From: Golubevia sp. BC0850
Taxonomy: Eukaryota > Basidiomycota > Exobasidiomycetes > Golubeviales > Golubeviaceae
Length of the DNA: 64,000 bases
Assembly (NCBI GenBank): GCA_012976225.1
Contig: JAAVVG010000016.1
Location: 496,001-560,000, forward strand
Direction: 5' to 3'
The notes beneath the pieces are model-generated. The model saw only the letters and a list, made by a program, of their open reading frames with translations. It did no database searches and was not told the origin of the DNA. How positions within the stretch are numbered: position 1 is the first letter of the stretch; the number at the start of each line of letters is the position of its first letter. The translations under genes and the position numbers were made by a program. Positions 1-12,200 of the stretch are shown here, in pieces.

Positions 1-595
1 AAGTGGAAAATTCTCCTACACGCTTCTTCTCTGCATCTTCTGACTCTATTATTTCTACGTATTCTCTTAACTTCTCATCTCCAACCTTTGGCTTTGAAGT
101 CTGGGGTGCGAAACCAGTTGTATCGAGTTTTGAAACATAAAGTAAAGAGGATTGTTCTGAAGGGATCGTGTAGAGGTAACATTCTAACGCGTAGATTAAT
201 CTCGGTCCTTCCAATTCCTCTTCAGTTTGGATAACGTTCTCTCCTTGCTGCGCTGATTGATTAGATTTTGCGTCTGAAGTAGAAGTTGGCTGCCAAGTTG
301 CAGTTAAAAAGACGTGTTCTTCCCAAGCTTCTACCACTCCATCTTTAACCACTCCTTGCCTTATCTCTTTCAACTTGATATCATCCTGAGGTTCTGCTTC
401 TGAAGTGCTGTTAGCATGATTAGTTCCAGATGACACGTAGGCTAGAGGGTAGAGTTCCTTGGCAGATTTTGGAGTTGAGAAAAGTAGAGTCAGGCGAATG
501 GATCCTGATAGACTCAAAGAGAGTGGAGATGAAGCGAGCGCCTCTCTTAGCGATCTCAGTAGAGGTGAGGTGGGTGTTGAAGATGATGAAGTCAT
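1..595 (-). CDS. RTT109: Histone acetyltransferase Rtt109 (KAT11 family), N-terminal part cut by window edge
   Basis: An open frame runs from ATG at 595 down to base 1 without a stop, about 198 residues, so the gene continues outside the window. It starts MTSSSSTPTSPLLRSLREAL, then has short conserved blocks typical of the Rtt109/p300-like fold: AKELYPLAYVSSG, HVFLTATWQP, then RLIYALECYLY and SLLYVSKLDTTGF. The last resembles the 'VSKxDTTG' strand shared by KAT11 enzymes. In yeasts Rtt109 acetylates histone H3 K56 (and K9/K27) with Vps75 or Asf1 in the nucleus, supporting replication-coupled nucleosome assembly. The catalytic Asp region lies further on and cannot be checked. No intron is needed in this part. 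The start is the only in-frame ATG near the 5' end. It is divergent from the F-box relic at 842, sharing roughly 250 bases of upstream DNA. Family call is from recall of motifs. Confidence 0.75.
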   Translation of the reverse strand, partial: MTSSSSTPTSPLLRSLREALASSPLSLSLSGSIRLTLLFSTPKSAKELYPLAYVSSGTNHANSTSEAEPQDDIKLKEIRQGVVKDGVVEAWEEHVFLTATWQPTSTSDAKSNQSAQQGENVIQTEEELEGPRLIYALECYLYTIPSEQSSLLYVSKLDTTGFAPQTSKPKVGDEKLREYVEIIESEDAEKKRVGEFST

Positions 596-841
596 GAAAA
601 TCAAAGAAGGAAGATGGAGCGAGAAGAAGAAGAAGAAGAATCCTATCTTGTTGAAGGTGACGCGTTTGCAATCACCGATTCACCGATCACCGAAGAAGCG
701 ATGATAGAAGAGCGAAGACGCTTCGAAAAGAAGGCTTCTCTTCAAACGTCTTTCCTCTTTAAAAACCATTCCATTCCATCCGATCTCTAGTTCTGCTTGA
801 AGGATTCTTCTCTCTATCCTTCCAGAGTATCGAGTCATGCG

Positions 842-2490
842 ATGAGTGTACCACCTACCCTCCCTTCTTTTCTTTTCTCGATCAAACTGCATCAAGCCAA
901 TCAAGTCAAATCGGGAAGACCACCAGCCAAACTCGATTCGCTTCCAGAGGATGTAGCAACTCAAATTATCAATCAAATCAGAGATTGGGCTCCAGTGGAG
1001 GATGAAAAAGAAAGGGAACAGACGAGAAGGTGAGTTTACACTGTGCGAGTCTGACCTCATCGCCTCATCACTCATCTCGGTCGACTTGGTCCTCTTTCCC
1101 GGCAACTCACATTCTCTCTTCTCAATTTCACGTTCAAATTGAGGGATCTCGCTCTCAGAGCGATGACCTTGACGTCCAAGCTCGGATACCAAAGTTTCCA
1201 TTCCTCTCTCCTCAGAAACGTTAACCTCAAGCTATCTCAATTGACTGCTTTCTCTCAGGTCTTAGAAAAAGGAATCAATACTGAAAAACAGGTCAGATCT
1301 TTGGTCCTGTTCAGATCAGACCTCGACTCCGAGAATCAAGTCCCAGTCCCTCCCTCTCAACTAGACTTGCTAGTCTCTTCCACCTCGAAGCGGTATTGCT
1401 CTTACAAAGCAGTCCCTCGTTCAGAGCGCCAGATCTACCAAGATAGAGCGACCGAAGCCATGTTGACGGTATTCTTCAGCAAGTTGACAAAAGTCCAGGT
1501 ACTAGTCATCTTCGCCTCAGATACGGTAAAACTTCCACTAGTGGAGCGAATCGGAGGGTTGGAAATCCCTCTCTCCTTCCCAGTCAACTCTCTCAAGCAG
1601 ATTCACATACGCAGAGCAGCTCATGATCATCTGAACCTCTCCACAAACAAAGCGATCTGGTTACTATGCTTCTGTCCTCTCCTATAGCAGGCTATCCTCG
1701 CTGTTAGCATCTCAATCAAGTCAGCAAGATTTCTAGAAGAGCATCACGAGACTTTCACAGGTTTATCGAATGTCAAGGATCTTGCAGTCGAGATCTTCTT
1801 CATTTACGATGAGTCAGATGGAAGGACCTGGTGGGCATCAGCGTGGGAAAGTAAGAGGGAGTGGAAGTCAGGAAGTAGAAAGAGCGAAATTATTGCCAAC
1901 TTCTTACCTACCGGTGACAAAACAGCTTAACCCGTTGGAGGTCGGAATCAATGGGAATGCGAGAGAGGGAGACGACTCTCATGCCCTTTCAGAGTCTCTT
2001 TCTGTCCTATTCAAGAGATCGAAAGGGACCTTGAAGCACTTAAGAGCTTTGAATCTCTATGCTTCTGTAGACGCAAGAGTTGTCGAGCATGGAAACTTCA
2101 GCTCACTCAAAGTACTCTGTCTAGATTACAACTCTCTGTACTTTTTTTCCACGAAACTTGAACAGCATCTCCCTCCCAAGTCTCAACCTGGTCTACTTTC
2201 CCTTTCTACGCCTTTGGTGACTCCTAACCTCAAGATGTCGATTTTGAAGAAGAGACATTTCTAGTCCAGCTTTTAACAACCAGAAACATTCCGCACCTCC
2301 AAGCAGTGGCAGTTCCGATGGGATGTTGAGATCATGGATACCGAAAATTCACTTCTGCCAGAAGCAAGGAGCTTTGGGCGGAGAAGCGAATAGTGTTGCA
2401 AGAGTTCGAGATGTTTACCAGCGGGAAGGTTCGGCTGCAGCGTTGAAAATGAGAGAGATTCGTGAGTACCTGGTCTGAATACTTTTGTTG
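842..2490 (+). pseudogene. F-box-like protein relic, paralogue of 25567-23963
   Basis: An ATG at 842 opens MSVPPTLPSFLF and then KLDSLPEDVATQIINQI, an F-box-like start. A GTGAGT donor at 1030 and an AG ending at 1143 join exon 2 (from 1144), which reads RDLALRAMTLTSKLGYQSF and onward. The frame hits TAG at 1685-1687 after LCFCPLL, where the paralogue at 25.5-24 kb continues. Beyond it, matching sequence goes on in the same frame (LEEHHETFTGLSNVKDLAVE) to about 1930. It then carries on in a second frame (SESLSVLFKRSKGTLKHLRAL, up to 2264) and a third near 2290-2490 (EFEMFTSGKV). So at least one stop and two frame changes separate it from an intact gene. A downstream intron could explain one of these but not the stop. 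F-box proteins recruit substrates to SCF ubiquitin ligases; this copy is probably dead. Confidence 0.6.
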
Positions 2491-2504
2491 GGATCATCAA
2501 CGCA

Positions 2505-3841
2505 AAGCTTAAAAAATCGCCGAAACAACAAAATCTTTGCTTATTCTCTCTGTGATCTCAGCTGGCGCCGAGGGAGAAGATTGTCTCTCCGTCGACGTAC
2601 TATACTCTCATTTCGAACTATGAGAGAGACAATCTACCGTCTATGGAACTCTGCAAGCACTTCCAACCAACGAAAAGGGGGAGGAGTTGGAGGAAGGGCT
2701 CTCTGAACACTTACTTCACTTCGTTGTCTTTCGTTGTGTCATGAATTCATTCGAAAAGAAAGTGTTTGTTTCAGATCACTTTGTGTGATTGTCAGCTGTC
2801 AGTGATTTTATTTCTTACGTCTACCCATGTAGCTCAGCGAATTGCAAGAAGGGGTGAACTCGAGGATCAAGAGAAAAGGGGGGGCGAAGGGACAAAGAAG
2901 TAAAAGAAGAGCCGAAAGGAAAGGAAAAGTCTCCTCATCGCATAGAGAGCAAGGTCAGTGACGACTAAACCTCCAACAAGAGTGCGCACTGCTTCATGAT
3001 GGAGCAAATCGCAAGAAAAGCAGAGGCATCGTTTGACAAGGAGAAACCAAGTCGACACAACTCCCCTGATTGTACCTTTCCTGCTGCCTTCTTCGCCTTC
3101 TTTCCGACTGCTTGACCGGCCTCTTACAAGATGGATTCAAGGCTCCTTGAAAATTACCTGGCTCTTTGGCTCTTTGATTCGCCTTGGCCATTTGCCAATT
3201 TGCCACCGCCCTTGACCGCTCTCGAAGGCCAGTGCGTTAGCTCTCTGCACTGATCATTTGTGAGGTGCTTCTGTCTCTCTATGTAGAGGCAGAGCGCTTT
3301 TGATTTTCTTTCTTCAAAGTCAGAAGCGTTTCCGAGCTCTAAGCCAAAGCTAAAGGTGGACGGCTGTACTCCACCAAGCTCTTCGAATCTGGTCTTGGAT
3401 CGGACCTCCCATACCTGTCCGCTTAGGTAGAATTTTGCCACTGGAAAGAGAATGAAGCGTTCAAAATGTCTCGAGAGAAAACACAACAAGGGGATGGGAA
3501 TTGGTTGGAAATGGCAGAGTGTCGATTGGTTGTCGCCTTCTGCTCTCGCCTTTCCGCCTTTTCCGCCTTGTTGACTGATCGAATGGCGTCGCTTCGAGAT
3601 GAAGCTAAGGTTGACCGATTTCCCCACCTTCTTCTTCCTTCGCTCGTTTGGCTCGAAATCCAATCAGGTCATTGGAAAAGAAATCCGGAACTGAGATGCT
3701 GAGATTCCCGTGTTTTGATTGGAAGCTAAAAGATTGCCGGATGGACGATGCTTCCATTCAAAAAGGCTCGAAAATTAAGCGTCCCCCAACATTCCTCCTC
3801 CTCACAAATCTCTCCTTCAAGCCGCCAATCACTCATCTTAA
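2505..3841. other. Intergenic, no gene seen
   Basis: About 1.3 kb upstream of the peroxygenase gene. Short open frames occur on both strands (for example 3154-3663 on the minus strand) but none has a family motif, a signal peptide or splice-supported extension. The last 100 bases before 3842 are pyrimidine-rich and probably hold the peroxygenase promoter and leader. No clear TATA box was recognised. Confidence 0.5.
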
Positions 3842-5568
3842 ATGAAGTTCACTCTTTTATCTTCGTTGGCTGCCGCAGCCTTGACGACCATCGTTCCACA
3901 AGTCTCTGCCTTTCCCGCGCTCGCCAACCTCAGTCCTGAGAGAATGGCCGAGTTGAGTCAAATGGCCAGAGACTTCGAAGCTCCAAACTACGTCCAAAAG
4001 AGAGCCAGCACTGTTGGCAAAGTGACTGTGGGAACGAAGAAGCTTCCAGACGAAGGTGAGTACCACGCCCTCCAGGTCCTGCCGTCACTCTTCTCACGCA
4101 ACCTCCCCCCTCTCACACTCAGACCACCCATTTCAAGCCCCTGGAGAAGGAGACCTCAGAGGTCCTTGTCCAGGTAATAATCTAATGGCCAACCATGTGA
4201 GTGTCAAAGTGGAGTGATGTCCTCGCATTGGACGACTCTGAGTGTCTTTGGTCGCGGTCCTCATCTTCGACGACCCGTGCTCTCCCGTCTTTCTCTTGTG
4301 GATAGGGTTACATTCCTAGAAATGGTATCGCTCATTTTGACGAGCTTGTTTACGGTCAAATGGAAGCCATTGGTATGGGACTCGATCTAGGTGAGTGTTC
4401 GCAACTTTGTTTTGACTGTTGGCTCTCGCCACTCACTCTTCGTCCTGCTCCCCCTCTCTTCTCCCTCTGTCCTCCTTTTATAGCAACCTTCCTAGCCACA
4501 ATTATGGTAGTAGTCAACGGCAACCCTCTGACCGGAATGGTGTCAATTGCCGGGAAAGACAAGAGAGTTGGCTCCTTCCTTGGACGTCAGATTCCTGGGG
4601 GTCTAGGAGAGCACAACAAGTACGAAATCGACCATTCTTTGACGAGAAATGACGCCTACTTTGGAGAGTACTGGAAGCTCAACGGAACTCTGTACGAAGA
4701 GATGTTCAAGGTGGCTGACGAAGTTTCTGGACTAGGAGCTGGAAAAGGAGTCGTCACGCCTCACTCTTTGGCAATCTATCGTAACAACAGATACAAGGAA
4801 TCGGTAGCTACGAACCCAGACTTCACCTTCGCCCCTCTCGGAGTTCTCTTCTTCGGAGCGGATCAGTTTGTCTGGAGGTCTCACGTCTCCGCTGATTCTA
4901 ACGGCAAACTGCTTCCGGCAACGAGAGAGAATGTTGCATCATTCTACGGCGCAAAGGACACGGGTAACGGTACTTGGGAATACGTTCCAGTGAGTAGAAG
5001 GAAAGTCTTGAAAAAGGAAGGCCCTAACGACGCGCCACTCGACTTCTCTCACCGAGCAAGCGGTGTCTTATGTTCCATCCTGAGGTTTTGTGATTCCTGA
5101 CTTCATCGTTACCTCTCTTAACTCAACAGGAAAGGTTCGCTGATGATTGGTACAGGTGAGTCTGGGCTCTCCCCCTGCTTCCATCTCACAGTTCGGCTGA
5201 CTCTCTGACTCTCTAATTTCCTTCCTTTCGGTAACGTCACAGGCCAGCCGTACCTCTCACGATTGCGGAATTGGTAGCAGAGGGAGCTGGATCAGTCTTA
5301 TATGCGGCTGTAAGTACAGGAGAAAGAAAGAAGAAGAAGAAGGCCCGCAAGCGCCGTCTTTTCTGACCTCTCCCCTTCGTCTCTCCAGACTCATGGACCT
5401 GCACTCCCAATCGGAATTACAGCAGCCAGTGTCAAATCTCCTCGTGGTTTCGCCTGCGCTCTCTACCAGACTGTATATGGAGGTATCCCTGCCTTCATCG
5501 AGAGCATCGACCTCGTCAAGTACCTCGACGACCACCTCTTCGGAATGTTCGACCAGTACCACTGTTAA
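3842..5568 (+). CDS. Secreted heme-thiolate peroxidase (chloroperoxidase / unspecific peroxygenase family)
   Basis: Seven exons (3842-4055, 4123-4196, 4306-4390, 4484-4989, 5130-5155, 5243-5309, 5389-5568) give 383 residues. The N-terminus MKFTLLSSLAAAALTTIVPQ is a signal peptide. Exon 2 carries the signature GPCPGNNLMANHGYIPRNG, where Cys is the proximal heme ligand and the motif spans an intron. Later GLGEHNKYEIDHSLTRNDAY matches the peroxygenase metal-site region; the usual E-G-D is here E-I-D. Further on RYKESVATNPDFTF holds the Arg...Glu stretch expected of the distal acid-base pair. It ends DDHLFGMFDQYHC, with a C-terminal Cys that could form a disulfide. Such enzymes use hydrogen peroxide to oxygenate or halogenate organic substrates outside the cell. 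Length fits the long peroxygenase class. Substrate cannot be told. Six introns of 66-140 bases all obey GT-AG. Confidence 0.93.
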
Positions 5569-6290
5569 TCAACTCTACTCTCTCTTCTCTTGCCATAAGA
5601 TTCTGGTTCTGTTTAGCTTCTGAAATGTAATTTAATCCATCTGAGTGCTCCCATGGACAAGGACGTGACGACGTGTCATTCTAAGCCGATGGATCAGTGT
5701 GACGTTGCTGAACCCCGAGACAGCAGACAGACTCGGATTCTAATGAGCCACCGAATGATCGGGTTTTCTTGCTTTCTCTTTGAATCTCTTCTTTACCAGA
5801 GTAAAAGGGATAGAGTTGCAAAATAAATAAAGAGGAGCCCTGTTAATGCGTTTGGAATGACAGGTTCAAAGGAAGACTTCTCGATTGTGATTGCGATCTT
5901 GATTTTGACCTGGTTCAAGCTCTTCTTTTTTTTGTTTGTTTGTCGTAGACGGAATCACTAAAAGCGACGGTGTCAGTGAAGCGTGACATTTCGTTAGGGA
6001 GGCGAATGAATACATGAAAAGGGAAGAAAGGGACAGAGTAATGGACAATGGAGAGAGATTGGTGGGAACGAGTTTCGAGGACAAGAATGAAATCGAGATT
6101 GAGAGATGGAGATGATGAGTTGGAAGAAGAGCAGGAAACAAATAGATAAGGAAACAAATTGTTTTGATATAAAAAAGATGGACGGAAGGAGACGAAGAAA
6201 ACGAAGAGAAAGTGAGAAGGATCGAGAAAACAAGGGTGTTTTTTGGGGGTTAGTCTTGAAGATTCGTCTTCAAGTTGAGAGAACGTTGAT
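5569..6290. other. Convergent intergenic spacer
   Basis: This 0.7 kb lies between the 3' ends of the peroxygenase (+) and the RasGEF gene (-). It is A/G-rich on the plus strand. Frames on the minus strand (5866-6233) are Ser/Phe/Leu-rich reverse images of purine tracts and carry no motif. It presumably holds both 3' untranslated regions. Confidence 0.5.
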
Positions 6291-9200
6291 CTAAGCGTTG
6301 CTACCTTGCATCATGAGCTTCTTGATCTTGCTGGGTTGAGAAGAACGAGGCTCGACCTCCAAAGATCGTTGATACAGCGACTGCAAAACAGAAAACTGGT
6401 CAGTACAGTTGCAATTTCCAAATACGACGAAACGTCTACTCACCTCTTCATCCATGACAGGGAGGTCCATTATCAGCTTCTCGACTGCGACATTAGGTCT
6501 TGTTGGTCTGTCGTGTTGTTGGCATTTGACGATGGCCATGACGGCCTCATCCATGAGACTGAATTTTCTCCAGTGGACCATTCCATCGCTCGATCGCTTC
6601 GATGGATTTCCGTCCGACATAGAGAGAATGTCTTGCAAGTGTACACCGCTGTTTCAAGAAAGGGAAGACAATCAGATCATGCGGTCAGTAAAGTGAAGGG
6701 AGACTGGGACGAACGAAGAGGGTATACTCACAGATAAGGAATCGTTCTGCTTTCAGAGTTCTCGAGAGCCAATCGATAAGCAGCGAACGACCTGTCACTT
6801 CCCATCAATCTAGCCAAACTTTGATAGATCTTGATGACAGGTTTTCCATTCAACAACTCTCTAGTATGCTTGAGTCTATGAACAGAGGCATTTCCAAGTC
6901 CAGCCAAGACGGAGTGAAGAGTATTGTAATTGTTATCTCTTCTTAGAATAGCAGCAATGTTCATGAACTTCTCCAGCATCTTGGCTCGATGTTTTGTCTT
7001 CCCTTGAACCAAGATGATCGAACAAACCCAGAAAGAGACGTAATTGAAGTGAGCAATCGATCTTGCTACTGGACCATTCTTCTCTCTGAGATCTCTGGCA
7101 ACTAGAATGTGTCTCAAGAGATCTCGAGGTCGAATAGCAGTGAAGAGGTTCCATTCCAATCGAGTGAGTTCTCCAGCGATGGCTTCGTCGTCCAGTTCTC
7201 CAAGGGCGTTAGACACTCCGCGAAGGAAGGTCTTCTGCTCCTGAGGAGATCGATCGTGAGTGGTACCAGATGAAACGGTGGAAGAAGCGACTGTTCCGGC
7301 GATGCTTTGAGGTCCACGAAGACCATCGCTGGAAGAAGAGGTGACATCTGAAGCACTTCGATGTCTTCCTTCCATTGGCTTTGGAGAGAGATGGGCGTGA
7401 TCGACTGGAGGTCCGAAAGAAGAGGCGTCCGATTGACCTCTAGACCTGGTCCTACCTTCGCTGCCTTCATCCTCTTGACCTGGAAGAGGGGGAGGAGGAC
7501 TGTTGACAGATGGAATACTTCCTGAACTGTTGACGCTTTTGGTGGAAGGCGCTTTCGGTAGAGAAGTCGAAGAGGAAGCTAGCTCTGGGTTGACCATGGG
7601 GCTGATTGGAGCGACGTCAGCAGCTACCGATTGAGGTTTATCGCTATCCTCAGCTTTGCTCCAGACTGAGTCGATGTCGGGCGAGTACCTCACAGCTTCG
7701 ATGTGAGGCTGAAGAGGCGAAGCTACGTGGACTGTGGAGGGATGTTGAAGAAGCTTCTGGTAGAAAGAGCAGAGAAGCGGATACGTCTCGGGACCAGAGA
7801 GATCTCCAGGGTAGTCTTGAACCCACTCGCCCAACATATTTGTTAGCCTCATTAGAGAGAATCGAATCATGACTCCGTCTGACCTCTCGCTCATGGCAAG
7901 CTTGTCGAACCTCTCGATGAGTTGACGAAGGAGATCGATCGGTTTCGCGAAACCACGATAGAAGACCATGAACATGAGAAGGAATCTCTCATCTGTTGAA
8001 ATATGAAAAAGGTGGGGTAAGAAGTCGTCAATAAGAGTATCAAGCAAAGTCAGCTGAACTACAGATATCAACTCACCATTGCCAGAGACTGCTGCGAAGA
8101 AAAACTTATCCCAAAGTTCTTCGACGCTCACGTAGCCGCCTACAGATTGAGCGCTCTGAAGACCCAGTTGAGCCTTCGAGATGCTCTGCTGAACAGCATG
8201 ATCCTCCTCCGAGTTGGATTCAGCGAAGGAAGGGGCATCAGAAGCGGTGGTAGCATCGCTCATCTTCCTCATGTTCCTATACCTCTCAGCTTCCGCCAGC
8301 ATAGCCTCATTAGATTGAGATTGAAGTTGAGATTGTTGCTGCTGGTGATGATGAATCATTGCGGTGTGTTCTTCTGAATCTTGAAGTCCACTTTGAGAAC
8401 TAAAGGAAGCAGCAGAAGGAACGCTTTCCACAGTAGAGCTAGCACCACTATTATTTCGATCTCTTGAAGATGAGAGAGATCCTCTAGACGAAGGAGCTGA
8501 GTTGATTGAAGTACTACTAGCTCCATCTAATTCTCCAGGAGTGACAGGAGTTGAAGCTGGAGAAGAAGCTTTCTTGCTACTAGAAGAGGCAGCTTCCTTT
8601 TCTCTTTCTCTCTCCCTCTCTCTAGAAGATGGATGTTGAGAAGAAGAGGAATTGGCTCTTCTCTGTCTACCAGCTCTTGCTTTAGCAACCTCCTTGACGA
8701 GATAAGAGAAACAATCTCTCATTCTCTTCTTTCCTTCTTCGCTCTGAACTGTACATTCAGCTAGACCTACGTTGTAGACTGCCGCCATATCAGAAGCGTA
8801 GTAAGGATCGACTTGCTTTGGAAAGATTTCGGACTTGCAAGCTAGCATCACGGTACTGAGCTGACCCATAGCGAAGTTCTCTAGGAGTTCGGACATTCCT
8901 CTGAAAGAGGAGATCTGACCAGCATCGTAACAGAGAATGACCGCGTCAATTCTAGGAAGGAATTTCGGCCAAGCGAATCGTTTTCCAGGTCCGTTTAAGA
9001 GAACTGAGGCGTCAATCTCCAAGACCTCGATGGTTCGCTGTTCTTGATCCACCACGCAGACAGTGGAGTGAGAAGTGACTAAGGAAGTATGTTGGGGAGG
9101 AACGCGGTCAGAATCGATTTGGAGAACGGGTGTCCTTCTCCCCGCTGTCTTTACTCACCTTTCTCGGAAAGGACGTTGGGCTTCGATAGACCAAATTGTC

Positions 9201-12200
9201 TCAACCCTTTCTTGATGACAGTAGATTTACCAGTCGTTCTATGACCAACCACGGCAATGACGAAACTAGCATGACTCTTCGGAGGATGTTGCACTTGCTG
9301 AAGAAGACTTGCATTTGAACCACTTCTCGATCTCCCACCTCCACCTCCTTCTCTACCACCACTACCAGAATTTCCGTTCGAGTTGTTGCCAGATCTACTT
9401 CTTTCAGATCTTTCTGATCCACCACCATTTCCAGCTGAGGTACTACCATTCCCATTTCCATTTCCAGCAGAAGAAGGAGAAGTAGTGGAAGAATTTCCTC
9501 CACCTCCAGTAGTAGTTGAAGAAGCCAGATTAGAACCAGGAGAAGTGTTGTTTGTACCACCTCCATTTCCAGAACCAGAGGTGGAAGCACTAGTATCAGG
9601 ATTTCCAGTACTACTCAAATAATCATCTCCGAAAGATCTAGAACTTGAACCCGAGCTCATGGAATTCTCAGTATTGATGATTTGATCTGTTGCTGGGTTG
9701 TTCAATTGAGAAGGTAAGCTGGTAGAAGTAACGATAGAACTCTTTGCGGACTCTTTCTTCGCTCTATTCTTTTCTTCTGCTTCTCGATCCCATTCTGCTC
9801 TAACTGAATCCGGAATCAAAATCTCGTTGGATAACAATGATCTCGGTCTCATTTTCGTTGGAGCTAAAATTCTAGAACTTGGATTGTGATAACCAGAACC
9901 TGCATAAGGAACTGCTCCAATCGTTGCACCTCTTGGTCTACCTTTGATTGTTGCGCTCCTGTCCACGAGCGTAGGTTGATCCTTAACCTCGTTAAAGAAT
10001 TTCTCCTCGTTGGAGCTAGACGTAGAAGAAGTCTTGACTGGTTCGATCTCTTCAGTAGTAGAAGCTAGAGGTCTAGGTCTTGAAGTAGAAAGCGGGGAAG
10101 GGATTGGATTGCTCAAACTCAAAGAATTTGAAGGTGAATGAATAGAGAAACTCGAAGGCTTTCTTCTAGAGCTTGAATCTGTTGAAGTAGTTCTAGATAA
10201 AGGAGGTGGGATCGGAGAATAAGTTGAAGACCTGTTCCTGTTGATGGTCCCGGCTGAAACTGGAACAGCCGGACCAAGATTCCTCGAGGAAGAAGCAGCG
10301 GTAGAGTTGATGGAAAGATTTGAACTCCTCCTAGTACCAGAATTCCTATAATCCAAAGATTCAGAAGCTTGACCTAGACTTTGACTTCTAGATCTACCAC
10401 TCGAACCTCCTCGATCATTCCCACTCTGTTGACCCAGATTCCTCAATTTCTTAGTAACTTGATCCATTTCCATCTGAGTTTGATTCTTGTTCATCGATTC
10501 CTGATCCGAAATCACTGAAATTCCAGATAGAGGTCTCGAGGAAGCATTGGAAGAAGAGAGTGAATTTGATGATGAACTTATCAAATTCTTAGTAAAGTTG
10601 TTGATTCTTGAATTATCCTTCGAAGAGCTTGAACTACTCTGACCCCAAAGATCAGAAGAAGTCGGCGGTGGAGGTAGAGGACTCGTAGGAGAAGGTTTCA
10701 AAGGAGGCACAATTCTTGAAGCTCTCAAACTTGAATTACTATTTCTGAAAAACATTCTAGAAGTGGTTGGAGTTGAGACTACTGGAATTCCATCCCTGTT
10801 GGTTCCTTCAGAAAGCTGAGGACTTGAATTGGAATTCGAAAATGAAGATGATGGAGGTGAAGCTGGAGAATCGATTTCTGATTCACTGATTCCAGCCGAA
10901 GATCCATAATTAGCAGAAGTAGTTGGAGATCTTGAAATTGAGGGAGATGATGTCTGAGTTGAAAGCAAAGGTGAACTTGAGTGATGGTTGACAAAAGGAT
11001 CATCATGTGAGATTGTCTTCAACCCGCCAGAATTATAATCTTGAATCAAATTCGAGCCTCCACTCGTCCTTTTCCTCCAAAGCTCTAGACTTTCATTTGT
11101 ATCCATTGAAGAATCATCTGAATTAGAATTCGAATTTCGATTCCTAGAATTCTCATTCAGGTAAGATCTGTTAATAGAATCCTGTCTCAAAGTTGCACTA
11201 CTATTCATAAGAGAAACCATTGAAGAAATAGTCTTCTTTCGATCTAAGGAATGAGAGAAAGAATCATCTTGATCTTCTTCGACTTCCTCATCATTTGATG
11301 TCGGCTGCTCTTGAAGACCCAATCCGATCCGATTGCTAGAAGAAGAGATTGAGGTCGAATGAGATTGGAATTTCCTCCTAGTAGACCTTAGACCATGACC
11401 TGAAGTATCGATCTCTGCCTTCTCATCTTTCTGACTGAGACTTCCTTGATCCTCATCAGACCCTTGGACCTTATCATCTTCATCATTAGAAGTTCTATTA
11501 CTGGCACTAGAACTACTCCTGCTACCACCCCTTTCGTTAGCGTCGTAGAAAGAATCATCCCCTTCACCTAAGCTGCTTGATAAACTTGGAGTGTGAGTTT
11601 CGGAGGATAGATCGTTCAAATCTGAAGTTGAAGCAATTGGAATAGCCAGTGAGCTTGAATTGAGTTCCTCTTCCTTTGAAGGGATGAAACTCGAACTTGA
11701 CCCTTGATAGTATTCCAAAGGTGTAATAGGACTTGGTTCAACTGCTTCGGAAACCGAATTCCGTTTTGAAACGATAGTGAGATTTCCACTGCCTCTCCTT
11801 TCGTTTGATACGGTGGATAGACTTCCGCTACCTCTCCTGCCAGTTAGATTGGCGCTTGGATAACTGGTTGAAGAAATTGTGACACTACTTGAGGATCTTC
11901 TTCGACCATTTCCTTCAGCAAATCCTTCTCCATTAGCTCCACCATTTCCGCTAATCCTTCTACCGACTTGAATCTGAGTCTTCAAAAGCTTCCTCCTTCT
12001 CTTGGCTCGAGCCAGATCTGAATCTTTCGATCCTGAACCCGATTCTTTATTCTGAGGTTTAGAGATTTGAGAAATTGTACTTGAATTTGTTTCTTCTTCA
12101 TCTTCAGAAGAAGAGACGGAAGCTTCCAAATTCCTTTCGTCCAAAGAACTAAGAACCATCTCATTTGAAGAATTGTTTTGCTCGTATCTTTGAATCAAAG

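Noticed and set aside
2826-2880. tRNA-like start (GTAGCTCAGCG) upstream of the peroxygenase
   Set aside because: The D-arm-like string has no matching acceptor stem, anticodon arm or T-loop at the right spacing.
3154-3663. Open minus-strand frame of 169 codons
   Set aside because: No domain, no homopolymer-free conserved stretch, no splice partners; lies in a promoter region and has mixed composition.
5866-6233. Overlapping minus-strand frames rich in Phe, Ser and Leu
   Set aside because: They mirror AG-rich plus-strand sequence between two convergent genes and have no motif.
9201-9590. Leu/Glu-rich frame within the RasGEF Ser-rich exon
   Set aside because: It is an out-of-frame shadow of the Gly/Asn/Ser-rich coding sequence of the RasGEF protein.
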